From contig SIAW01000010.1 of assembly GCA_009695465.1 (NCBI GenBank), forward strand, positions 1 through 41,828: a stretch of DNA of 41,828 nt. The letters run 5' to 3'. The notes under the pieces were generated by a model, which was not told the DNA's origin, ran no database searches, and saw only the letters and a list, made by a program, of their open reading frames with translations. Below, in pieces: positions 25,280-33,241 of this stretch (its first letter is position 1; every line of letters begins with the position of its first letter). A program made the translations under genes and the position numbers. This stretch comes from Pedosphaera sp. Its GTDB lineage: Bacteria > Verrucomicrobiota > Verrucomicrobiia > Limisphaerales > UBA1100.

Positions 25280-25298
25280 GCCGGGGCCGCTTTACTTC
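25269..25298 (+). promoter_or_regulatory. Possible promoter of nnrDE
   Basis: TTTACA (25269-25274) in the end of msrP and TACTTC (25293-25298) 18 bp on, with the nnrDE ATG 5 bp later. The -10 is weak. Read-through from msrP (24-bp gap) is equally likely. Confidence 0.25.
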
Positions 25299-25303
25299 GC
25301 CCC

Positions 25304-26713
25304 ATGCCCGTCCCCGTGTTGACCGTCGCGCAGATGCGCGAGTGGGAGGAACTTTCTTGGCGCGCCGGCAAATCGGTGGACACCGTGATGGGTCTGGCCG
25401 GTGCTGCGCTCGCGCGGCAGGCGCTGGCGATGACGCGTCCGCACGACGCCATTCTCTTGCTCGCAGGAAAAGGCAACAACGGCGGCGACACCAAGCGCGC
25501 CATCGAACATCTCGTCGAGCGACAAGTCCGCCTTCTGGAAATCACCGAACCGGAAATGGCCCACGACGACTTGGCGGTGCAATTAGCCGCCAAGCCCGCG
25601 CTGGTGGTGGATGGTTTGTTTGGCATCGGGCTGAATCGTCCGTTGCAAAAAGGCTGGGTTGAAATGGTGCGGCAACTCAATGAGTCAGCATTGCCTGTGC
25701 TGGCAGTGGACGTGCCCTCCGGCCTTTGCGCAGATACCGGCGCGCCACTGGGCGTAGCTGTTCGTGCGCGGGCAACGCTGACGTTCGGCGCGCCGAAGGC
25801 CGGGTGTTTATCGCCTGCCGCCGCGCAGCAAGTTGGCCGGCTGTTGCTGGCTGATGACATCGGATTGATCGCCTGTCCGCACACAGCGGATTCTTATTGG
25901 ACTGTGCCCGGTGATTTTGCCGGCACACCGCCGCCACGCGCGGCCGACGCCCACAAAGGCAGCTTTGGACACGTCGGCATCATGGCCGGGAGCTTGGGCT
26001 ATCACGGCGCGGCGGTGCTGGCCGCGCGAGGTGCGTTGGCAGCGCGGCCCGGATTGGTCACGGTGCTCACGCCGGAAAATGTGTACGTCCCGGTGGCCAG
26101 CCAGTTGCAATCGGCGATGGCGCATCCGTGGTCGGCAGCCGCAGCGCAGCACTTGCAGCACTGCACGGCATTCGTGATGGGACCCGGACTTGCCAGTCCC
26201 GACATTCCAGAAAATTTCAAATCAGCCGCCGCAGAACTCTGGCAGCATTCTCCAAAACCAGTGGTGGCCGATGCCAGTGCGCTGGACTGGCTGCCGTTGA
26301 CGAACGTGAGCACACCGCACGGTGCGGTTCGTGTCATCACACCGCATCCGGGCGAGGCTGCGCGATTGCTCAACATGACTGCGCAGGCCGTTCAACTGGA
26401 TCGGCAACAGACGCTGCGCAAGTTGTCCGCCATGCTGCCCAGCGCATGGATTGTGTTGAAGGGACAACACACACTCATTGCCACGGCTGACACGCCTGTT
26501 TGGATCAACTCCAGCGGCAATCCCATGCTCGCACAGGGCGGCAGCGGCGATGTGCTCGCGGGATTGCTGGGCGGATATTTGGCCCAGCCTTGGGCGCAGC
26601 GCGATCCCGTAACGGCCATTCGCTTCGCCGTTTGGCGGCACGGGCACGCGGCCGATTGTCTTTCCGCATCACGAGAAAGCTGGGGAATGGATGAACTCAT
26701 CGGGCAGCTTTGA
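25304..26713 (+). CDS. nnrDE: Bifunctional NAD(P)H-hydrate epimerase / dehydratase
   Basis: Encodes 469 residues with two fused domains, as in YjeF. Residues ~1-215 are the epimerase (NnrE): LLLAGKGNNGGD (~49-60), VVDGLFGIGLNRPL and VLAVDVPSGLCADTG. Residues ~225-469 are the ribokinase-like ADP-dependent dehydratase (NnrD): GSFGHVGIMAGSLGYHGA, VVADASALDWL, ITPHPGEAARLL, WIVLKGQHT and AQGGSGDVLAG, whose Asp is catalytic. Together they repair damaged NADH and NADPH hydrates. The NGGDG motif of the epimerase is NGGDT here, a small deviation. The stop overlaps the frame of the next gene. Identification is strong. Confidence 0.93.
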   Translation: MPVPVLTVAQMREWEELSWRAGKSVDTVMGLAGAALARQALAMTRPHDAILLLAGKGNNGGDTKRAIEHLVERQVRLLEITEPEMAHDDLAVQLAAKPALVVDGLFGIGLNRPLQKGWVEMVRQLNESALPVLAVDVPSGLCADTGAPLGVAVRARATLTFGAPKAGCLSPAAAQQVGRLLLADDIGLIACPHTADSYWTVPGDFAGTPPPRAADAHKGSFGHVGIMAGSLGYHGAAVLAARGALAARPGLVTVLTPENVYVPVASQLQSAMAHPWSAAAAQHLQHCTAFVMGPGLASPDIPENFKSAAAELWQHSPKPVVADASALDWLPLTNVSTPHGAVRVITPHPGEAARLLNMTAQAVQLDRQQTLRKLSAMLPSAWIVLKGQHTLIATADTPVWINSSGNPMLAQGGSGDVLAGLLGGYLAQPWAQRDPVTAIRFAVWRHGHAADCLSASRESWGMDELIGQL

Positions 26714-26775
26714 TCCGGCTTTTTGTTTGTCGCCGGAAGCAAAGCGTGGTCTGCTGGCCGCGCATGTTGGGGCGG

Positions 26776-27939
26776 ATGCAAGCGAGGTTGATGGTAATTG
26801 TTTTGTCACTGCTGGCGGTGCAGCCCGCACTCGCCGCGCTGCGCTACGAACTGACCAACAATGCCGCCATCTCGATGGACGGCGTGGCGCGGGTGGATGA
26901 GAACGGTGTGTGGTTTCGGCCGCTCAATGCTGGCGGTACCGGTGTCATCGCCAACCCAATCACCGCGCAATACGCTTGGCGCTTTTTCAAACTGCCGAGC
27001 CTGCGCCAGTTGCGCGTGGACATCGCGGCCGAAAAGAATTTCCTGAACAAGCTGCCGGATGAGCGCGTTCGCATCCTCGCCAAACTGGACGGACAACTCG
27101 TGGCATTGCAGGGTGGCCCAGTTGCGGCACCCGCGCCGGCAGCAGTCGCTGCAACCAATGCCGCTGCACCTGCGGTGGGCGGTGCAGCACCACCGGTACT
27201 GCCGAACCTGCCGGATACTCCAGCCAGTTCCACCATTCCACCGGCCCCGCTGGAAGCGCTGGGCAAAAAATCGCCGCTGGCACCGATCCAGATTGAGTCG
27301 TGGCCCGGGATCCCCATCGGCTTCCAACAACGCAGTGCCAACGATGCGCCTGCGGTCACTTTTCTGTCGGCGCTGCTCAGTCCCATCGCCATATTCTTTA
27401 TCCTGATGGCGGTGGGCGTGAATCTGTATTTGGCGCGTGAGGTGGCGCATCACTGCCAGCGTCCGGTCAAGACCGTCTGCGGCTTGTCGCTGCTGGGGCC
27501 GTATATTGTGCCGCTGATTTTTCTTCTCTTGCCCGAGCCGGGCGCAGCGCCTGCGGTGGAAGCCGCTCCAAAGAAAAAGAAAGCGCAGGCAAAAGCAGAA
27601 GTGGCGGCTGTGGAATCTCCAGCCGAAGCCCCGGCAGCAGAGCAGGCAGCGACTGAGCATGCCGGGGGCTACGCGAACGCCACCGCCTATTTTCATCAAA
27701 GCCAGGTGCGTTTCAACAAGTCGTTCTGCGATCGGGAGCTTATCCGTTTCATGCGGATGACACCGCATGCCACCGAATGGTTGGTGGTGCGCACGCGCCA
27801 AGAAGAGATGTGGGCCTGCCGCATCGCCAGCGCCACGCAGGACGGTCTCACGCTGGTCGTGGCCGCCAACGACGTGTGGGATGAGCGCGTGCTGACCTAT
27901 TTCAAGATTGTCGAAATGCAAATCATCCCCGCAGCGTGA
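26776..27939 (+). CDS. Unrecognised signal-peptide protein with two TM segments
   Basis: I do not recognise this family. From the ATG at 26776 it has 387 residues; ATGs at 26764 and 26791 are also possible, all keeping the signal peptide (MVIVLSLLAVQPALA). A small exported domain (21-112) with YELTNNAAISMDG leads to an Ala/Pro-rich linker (115-165). A transmembrane helix at ~194-220 and a second at ~234-253 follow, then a Lys/Ala/Glu-rich linker and a C-terminal domain (~305-387) rich in aromatic and basic residues (FHQSQVRFNKSFCDRELIRFM). The N-terminal and C-terminal domains flank the TM hairpin, so both should face the same side unless the signal stays uncleaved. It lies between nnrDE and adk in one run. 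It may be a lineage-specific envelope protein. Confidence 0.75.
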   Translation: MQARLMVIVLSLLAVQPALAALRYELTNNAAISMDGVARVDENGVWFRPLNAGGTGVIANPITAQYAWRFFKLPSLRQLRVDIAAEKNFLNKLPDERVRILAKLDGQLVALQGGPVAAPAPAAVAATNAAAPAVGGAAPPVLPNLPDTPASSTIPPAPLEALGKKSPLAPIQIESWPGIPIGFQQRSANDAPAVTFLSALLSPIAIFFILMAVGVNLYLAREVAHHCQRPVKTVCGLSLLGPYIVPLIFLLLPEPGAAPAVEAAPKKKKAQAKAEVAAVESPAEAPAAEQAATEHAGGYANATAYFHQSQVRFNKSFCDRELIRFMRMTPHATEWLVVRTRQEEMWACRIASATQDGLTLVVAANDVWDERVLTYFKIVEMQIIPAA

Positions 27940-27941
27940 AC

Positions 27942-28526
27942 ATGAAATATCGCACCGTCCTTCTTTTTGGCGCACCCGGTTCGGGAAAGGGCACGCAGGG
28001 TCGCATCCTCGGGCAGGTTCCGAACTTCTACTACTTTGCCTGTGGCGACGTGTTCCGCAATCTGCGCCCGGAGGATCCGCTGGGTCGCAAGTTTGTCGAG
28101 TACTCCGGGCGCGGCGCATTGGTGCCCGACGATCTGACACTGGACCTCTGGCGGCGGCACATCCAAGCCAACATTCTCACCGGCAAATTCCATCCCGATC
28201 ACGACACGCTGCTGCTCGATGGCATCCCGCGCAACCCCAGCCAGGTGGATTTAATGTGGGACGCGATGGACGTGCGCGCTGTGCTGCACCTCGCCTGCAA
28301 AGATACCGAAAAGATGATCGCGCGCATCCAGCGCCGTGCGTTGTTGGAGAACCGCCTCGACGACGCTAATGTTGATGTCATCCGTCAGCGCTTTGCCACG
28401 TACGACGCGGAGACGCGGCCGGTGCTCGACAAGTTTCCCCGCGCGTTGATCCACGAGTTTGACTCCACGCAATCGCCCGTCGCGGTGCTCTCCGACATCC
28501 TGCAAGTCCTCAAGCGTCTGGACTGA
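27942..28526 (+). CDS. adk: Adenylate kinase
   Basis: Encodes 194 residues from the ATG at 27942; a GTG two codons earlier overlaps the previous stop as GTGA and may be the real, coupled start. The P-loop GAPGSGKGTQ lies near the N-terminus, followed by CGDVFR of the AMP site, LLLDGIPRNPSQ, and RRALLENRLDDANVDVIRQRF, where the lid is short and without zinc cysteines. It interconverts ATP + AMP and 2 ADP. It is divergent from typical Adk at IPRN (commonly FPRT), so a broader nucleoside monophosphate kinase is possible. It is followed 4 bp later by fmt. Confidence 0.88.
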   Translation: MKYRTVLLFGAPGSGKGTQGRILGQVPNFYYFACGDVFRNLRPEDPLGRKFVEYSGRGALVPDDLTLDLWRRHIQANILTGKFHPDHDTLLLDGIPRNPSQVDLMWDAMDVRAVLHLACKDTEKMIARIQRRALLENRLDDANVDVIRQRFATYDAETRPVLDKFPRALIHEFDSTQSPVAVLSDILQVLKRLD

Positions 28527-28530
28527 TTTC

Positions 28531-29481
28531 ATGGGCGAACCATTGCGCGTGGTCTTCATGGGCAGCGCCGAATTGGCCTGCGCCAGCTTGGAAGCACTCG
28601 TCGCATGCGATGGAATGAACGTCGTCGCTGTGGTGACGCAGCCCGACAAACCCGCTGGGCGCAAATTGCAACCGCAGCCTTCGCCCGTCAAACGGTTGGC
28701 GACAAAACTGGGGTTGCCCGTGCTGCAGCCAGTGTCCCTTCGCGATCCACAGGCGTTCGCCCAACTGCAGGCACTGGCGCCGGAGTTGGTGGTGGTGGCT
28801 GCGTACGGGCAGATCCTGCCTGCCGCAGTGTTAAATCTGCCGCTGCACGGTTGTCTGAACATTCACACTTCGCTGCTGCCAAAATATCGCGGGGCTGCGC
28901 CCATCCAATCAGCGCTGCTCAACGGCGACGCGGAGACGGGCGTGACGCTGATGAAGATGGACGCGGGTCTGGACACCGGCGACATCGTGGCCACCGTGGC
29001 CACACCGCTCGCGCCCGACGAGACCGCGCAGACTTTGCACGACCGGTTGGCGCAGTTGGGCGCGCAACTCTTGCTGGCATCGTTGCCTGATTTTCTTTCC
29101 GGTAAAATCCGTCCGCAGCCGCAGCCCGCAACGGGCGCGTCTTACGCAGCGAAGATCAAGAAAGAAGACGGGCGCATTGATTGGAGTCAGTCGGCGCATG
29201 TGCTGGATCGGCGCATCCGCGCGTTCACACCGTGGCCGGGGGCCTTCACCGATTTGCCCGTGCCCACGCAGCGGCTGCTCAAAGTGCGGACGGCTGCCGT
29301 CGTGGATGCGTTTGGCGAGCCGGGCCGGGTTCTTGACGCTGAAGGTGCCGGTCCGTTGGTGGCGTGCAGCGAACAGGCGCTGCGCCTTCTGTGGGTGCAA
29401 CGCGAAGGCGGGCAGTGGATGAGTGGGGCGGAGTTTTTGCGCGGCTGCCCGTTGCAGGTGGGGCAGCAGTTGGGCGCGTGA
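28531..29481 (+). CDS. fmt: Methionyl-tRNA formyltransferase
   Basis: Encodes 316 residues from the ATG at 28531. It transfers formyl from 10-formyl-tetrahydrofolate to Met-tRNA for initiation. Catalytic Asn and His are in NIHTSLLPKYRGAAPIQ, with the Asp in MDAGLDTGDI. RVVFMGSAELACASLEAL is the family opening (usual FMGTPEFA). The C-terminal OB-fold tRNA-binding domain starts near residue 205 (KKEDGRIDW). It lies directly after adk, and its stop codon touches the stop of the convergent PPC-protein gene (TGACTA). A def gene, often adjacent, is not here. Confidence 0.95.
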   Translation: MGEPLRVVFMGSAELACASLEALVACDGMNVVAVVTQPDKPAGRKLQPQPSPVKRLATKLGLPVLQPVSLRDPQAFAQLQALAPELVVVAAYGQILPAAVLNLPLHGCLNIHTSLLPKYRGAAPIQSALLNGDAETGVTLMKMDAGLDTGDIVATVATPLAPDETAQTLHDRLAQLGAQLLLASLPDFLSGKIRPQPQPATGASYAAKIKKEDGRIDWSQSAHVLDRRIRAFTPWPGAFTDLPVPTQRLLKVRTAAVVDAFGEPGRVLDAEGAGPLVACSEQALRLLWVQREGGQWMSGAEFLRGCPLQVGQQLGA

Positions 29482-31857
29482 CTATTTGCCCGGCAGTGCG
29501 ACCAGATCGATCTGGCTTTCACCGAAAAATAAAACACCGCTGGCGGTACTGGCACGAATGCTCACGGGCATGTTGAACGGGCCAATCTCCGAGCCGAACT
29601 GCAACCGCAACTCGCCTTCCTCAGCGCCCGGCGCCAACAGCAGCGGCAACGCGGTGACGCCGCGCATGTGGGCGGGCATGATTACTTCCACTTTCATCGG
29701 CCGCGACAGGAGCGCTTGGTCGCGTCGCACGCGCACGGGCAGGGTGAGCAGGCTGTTGGGGTGGACGCTGTAGGATTGGGCGGGCAGGGCGACGGTGACG
29801 AAGATGTCCGATGTGATGGCGATGATCTGGTTTTCGCCATCGAACGAGGAGTAACAAACCGTGTGCTTGCTCCCGTCAAAGTCCGTGACCTCGCCGGTCA
29901 TCATGATCTGGATGCGGCTGGTGCGGCCGATCTCCATCCGCGAAGGGTAGGTGATGGGATAATCAAACGTGGTCGTGCCGGGTGGCAGCACCATCACCGG
30001 GCCGATGACGCCTTGCACGTGGCGTCCTTGCTTGTCGGCCAAGCGCACGGTGAATGGGCCGGGCACACCGCCGGTGTCGATTTGATACGGGCGCTGGACG
30101 GTCGTGCCGGTGGGCTGACTGTTGGCGAGTTGAAATTGGCCAAGGAACTTGAAGGGCGTCGGCAACGCGACTGCCAGCGTGACGTGATCGGAGCCGACTT
30201 GGCCAAGCAGCGGTGTGGTCGTGGCTTGGCGTGTGGCGTTTTTGTCCACCAACAATCCCTCGCCACGAATCGTGAACCGATGGACGGCGATGGGCGTCTT
30301 GGGCGGCGCGCTGAATTGGACATCGATCGAGGAGAGATTGGGCGGGATGATGAGCTGCGTTGCATTGATCTCTGCGGGCAGACCAGAAAGTGAAAGCCGC
30401 ACGGGGCCGGCAAATCCGCCCACGCGATCCACCGCCACACGCAATTTGGGATTGGGGGTGGGGATGGGTTTGCCGTTGGCATCCACTTTTACAGTGTCGC
30501 GCAGAATCGTGATGGCATCGGTGGCGACGGTGAGACGGAAATCCGGCGCGGGCTTCCCAGTCGCGCGCAGACGATAGGCAAAGGCAGGGCCGCCGCGCGA
30601 GGTGAAGCGGTCCGACACTTGCACGCGGTACGCGCCAGCTTTGGGCGCGGCGAAAGTCAGGAGCGAATCGGGCTGGCCACTGGCGCGGTCATCATTGGTG
30701 GCGATCGTTTTTCCTGCGTCATCAAGAATGCGCACTACTCCATCCAACGGACTGCCCAACCGCGCGGCAAAAAGATCCAGCGTGAGGGATTCTTTTTCGG
30801 CGAGCTGCAGCGTCCATTCATCCAACTCACCGAGCTTTGCGATACGGCCATTGAGCATGATGGGCAGCGACTGCGGCGCGGCGGGCGTGGCAGCCTCCAA
30901 CACTTCGGGCAGATCATCCACATGGAAGAGCGCGGTGCCAAAAGTTTGCGCGCCGTCTTTGAGGTCAGCCCAGTGCGCGTCGCCGGTGGCAGCGGCAAGC
31001 GTCACCGCGAGTTGCCGCGCTGGCAGTGACGGGCCTTGAATGGTGGTGTTGATGGTTTGCCCGCGCCGACCGCCGATTGGGAAAATACTTTCTGCGTGCG
31101 GGCTGCGCTTGAGGGTGAGACGATAAATATAATGCTGCAGACCGCCGTGACTGGCGTCGGTGATGCGCACGGTGTGCGTGCCGCTGGTCAGCGCAACAAA
31201 CCACGCGCGCGGATCGCCACGGCGCAGACTGTGTTGCAGGCGCACCGGCTGGCCATCGGGGCCGAGCACCGTCAACACCGCTTCGAGCGGCGAACCGAAT
31301 TGGCGCGTGGCCACTTCGCAAACGATGGTCTCGCCGGTCTTGGCATCGAGCGTCCACGCGTCCACATTTTCGCGCGGAAAAATCCGGCCATTGATGGTGA
31401 CGGGCAGGATGACCGCACGCGGGATGGGGCGGCCGTCAGCCTCCGACTCGATGATCTCGGGAAGATCGCCCACGATGAACGGCAGCGATTGGGTCGCGCC
31501 TTGCGAGGTCGAGCAGCGCACGAGGCGCGGCCCCAGCGGTGCGTCTTTGGCGATGGTGATGCGATTGGCGTGGTCGCGCGGATAACTTTCTCCCGCTTGC
31601 GAATCGGGCTGCGGGATGAGTGGGCCTTCAAACCAAATGGTCTTGGTTTCCGTGGCGATGGCATCAGATTGAACACCGACGCCCAAAATCTCGAAGCGCG
31701 CCTTGCCGTGAAAATTCACGCCGCCCGCGTGCACGGGAGTGGCGGTGCCGCGTTGGCCGCCAGCGGGGAAAATGTACAACAGCTCCGGCGGCTGCGCGAT
31801 GAGCGCGGTGCCTGCGGCGAATGTTCCGCCCAGCAGGATGAGCAGCGCGCGACGCAT
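29482..31857 (-). CDS. Large exported PPC-domain surface protein
   Basis: Encodes 791 residues with a signal peptide (LLILLGGTFAAGTALIAQ). The mature start PPELLYIFPAGGQRGTATPV resembles an IPT/TIG-type sandwich and recurs near residue 255 as SIFPIGGRRGQTIN. Two pre-peptidase C-terminal (PPC) beta domains follow the phrases VTINGRIFPRENVDAWTL and IMLNGRIAKLGELDEWTL, so the first half is a tandem duplication. The second half is Ig-like beta sheet. No catalytic motif is evident. Such proteins accompany DUF1549/DUF1501 proteins in planctomycetes and Verrucomicrobia and probably bind polysaccharide or partners outside the cell. It follows the DUF1501 gene by 3 bp on the same strand. Confidence 0.82.
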   Translation of the reverse strand: MRRALLILLGGTFAAGTALIAQPPELLYIFPAGGQRGTATPVHAGGVNFHGKARFEILGVGVQSDAIATETKTIWFEGPLIPQPDSQAGESYPRDHANRITIAKDAPLGPRLVRCSTSQGATQSLPFIVGDLPEIIESEADGRPIPRAVILPVTINGRIFPRENVDAWTLDAKTGETIVCEVATRQFGSPLEAVLTVLGPDGQPVRLQHSLRRGDPRAWFVALTSGTHTVRITDASHGGLQHYIYRLTLKRSPHAESIFPIGGRRGQTINTTIQGPSLPARQLAVTLAAATGDAHWADLKDGAQTFGTALFHVDDLPEVLEAATPAAPQSLPIMLNGRIAKLGELDEWTLQLAEKESLTLDLFAARLGSPLDGVVRILDDAGKTIATNDDRASGQPDSLLTFAAPKAGAYRVQVSDRFTSRGGPAFAYRLRATGKPAPDFRLTVATDAITILRDTVKVDANGKPIPTPNPKLRVAVDRVGGFAGPVRLSLSGLPAEINATQLIIPPNLSSIDVQFSAPPKTPIAVHRFTIRGEGLLVDKNATRQATTTPLLGQVGSDHVTLAVALPTPFKFLGQFQLANSQPTGTTVQRPYQIDTGGVPGPFTVRLADKQGRHVQGVIGPVMVLPPGTTTFDYPITYPSRMEIGRTSRIQIMMTGEVTDFDGSKHTVCYSSFDGENQIIAITSDIFVTVALPAQSYSVHPNSLLTLPVRVRRDQALLSRPMKVEVIMPAHMRGVTALPLLLAPGAEEGELRLQFGSEIGPFNMPVSIRASTASGVLFFGESQIDLVALPGK

Positions 31858-31860
31858 CGC

Positions 31861-33195
31861 CTACAGCAGTTCCTTGATGACGCGGCCGTTGTTGGTGAGC
31901 ATCACGGGGCGACCTTCGGGCGTGCGCATCTCACCAAACGGATTGATGCCGAGCAGATGATAGAGGGTCGCGGCCATGTCTTCGGGGCCATACGGATTAT
32001 CAGCGGGATCCTGCGCCCAACTGTCGCTCGTTCCCACGGTGCGGCCACCTTGAATGCCGCCGCCGCCCAGCGCCACGGTGAAGCAGCGGCTCCAGTGATC
32101 GCGGCCCGCCTCTTTATTGATGCGCGGTGTGCGGCCAAACTCGCCAGTCAAAATCACGATGGTCTTTTTGAGCATGCCGCGGTCTGTGAGATCGCGGAAG
32201 AGAGTCGAGATCGCACGGTCAAACTTGGGCAGCAGATCCTCCTTCAACGTCTTGAAGTTTTCCGTGTGCGTGTCCCAGTTGGTGTGATCCACGGTGACGC
32301 AGCGCACGCCGGCTTCCACCAAGCGCCGCGCCATCAGGCAGGATTGGCCCAGTGAATTGCGCCCGTACGCATCGCGCATCTTTGGGGTCTCCGCATCAAT
32401 ATCAAACGCCTTCTTGGCGGCGGGCGCGGTCATCAAATCCACGGCGCGCTGCGAGAAGACGCTTAGCGCGCGTGTGTCGGCATTGGCACGCGCCTCGGCG
32501 CTTTTCTGAAAACGATCCACGCGGCTCAGCAACGCGCGGCGATCTTCCAGCCGTTGCGCACCCAGTGCCAGCGGAGGTTGCATGTCCGGCACAGCGAACC
32601 CAGGCGAGGCGGGGTCGGCCTCAATGGTGAAGGGCACGGCGGCGGCGCCCAGATACGCGGAGCTGCCACTGTTGTGCATGCCCGGCAGGCAGACGTACGG
32701 CGGGATGGGGCCGCGCGGACCCAGCTTGTGCGCGATGACCGAGCCGAGTGACGGATGCAGGTTGTTCGGCTTGAGACTGCCGTTAAACGATGCGCCCGGA
32801 TGATAGCCGGTGAGCATGTAATGATCCGCCGGTCCGTGCCCCGCGTCGAGGTGCGTGAAGGAGCGGATCAACGAAAACTTGTCCATCACCTTCGCCACCA
32901 TCGGCAACTGATCGCACACATGGATGCCCGGCACATTCGTCGAGATGGGATTGAACGGCCCGCGGATATCCGACGGCGAATCGGGCTTCATGTCGAACGT
33001 GTCGATCGTGCTCATCCCGCCCTTGAGGAAGACGTAGATGAAAGAGACGTCGGTCTTGGACTGATCGACATCGTGCGCCTTGTCCGCGCGCAGCAGATCC
33101 GCCAGCGTCAGCGACGCGCCCAAACCGCCCGCCACACCCACGCGCAGGAAATCACGTCGAGCCAATCCATCGCAGTATGTGTCTCTCAAGTTCAT
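31861..33195 (-). CDS. Tat-exported DUF1501 protein
   Basis: Encodes 444 residues. The N-terminus ARRDFLRVGVAGGLGASL (residues ~12-29) is a twin-arginine signal, which suggests folding and cofactor loading before export. The body matches DUF1501, a distant relative of the alkaline phosphatase/sulfatase fold: FLKGGMSTIDTFDMKPDSP, DAGHGPADHYMLTGYHPGA, TVDHTNWDTH and VILTGEFGRTPRINKEAGRDHW, with Asp/His residues suited to a metal site. The typical sulfatase Cys/Ser is not seen. Activity is not known for the family. It lies between the DUF1549 gene (46 bp upstream) and the PPC-protein gene. Confidence 0.9.
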   Translation of the reverse strand: MNLRDTYCDGLARRDFLRVGVAGGLGASLTLADLLRADKAHDVDQSKTDVSFIYVFLKGGMSTIDTFDMKPDSPSDIRGPFNPISTNVPGIHVCDQLPMVAKVMDKFSLIRSFTHLDAGHGPADHYMLTGYHPGASFNGSLKPNNLHPSLGSVIAHKLGPRGPIPPYVCLPGMHNSGSSAYLGAAAVPFTIEADPASPGFAVPDMQPPLALGAQRLEDRRALLSRVDRFQKSAEARANADTRALSVFSQRAVDLMTAPAAKKAFDIDAETPKMRDAYGRNSLGQSCLMARRLVEAGVRCVTVDHTNWDTHTENFKTLKEDLLPKFDRAISTLFRDLTDRGMLKKTIVILTGEFGRTPRINKEAGRDHWSRCFTVALGGGGIQGGRTVGTSDSWAQDPADNPYGPEDMAATLYHLLGINPFGEMRTPEGRPVMLTNNGRVIKELL

Positions 33196-33241
33196 AACTG
33201 TTACTTCTCCCGTTTGTTGGACGCAGTCCGTGGCAATTGCT

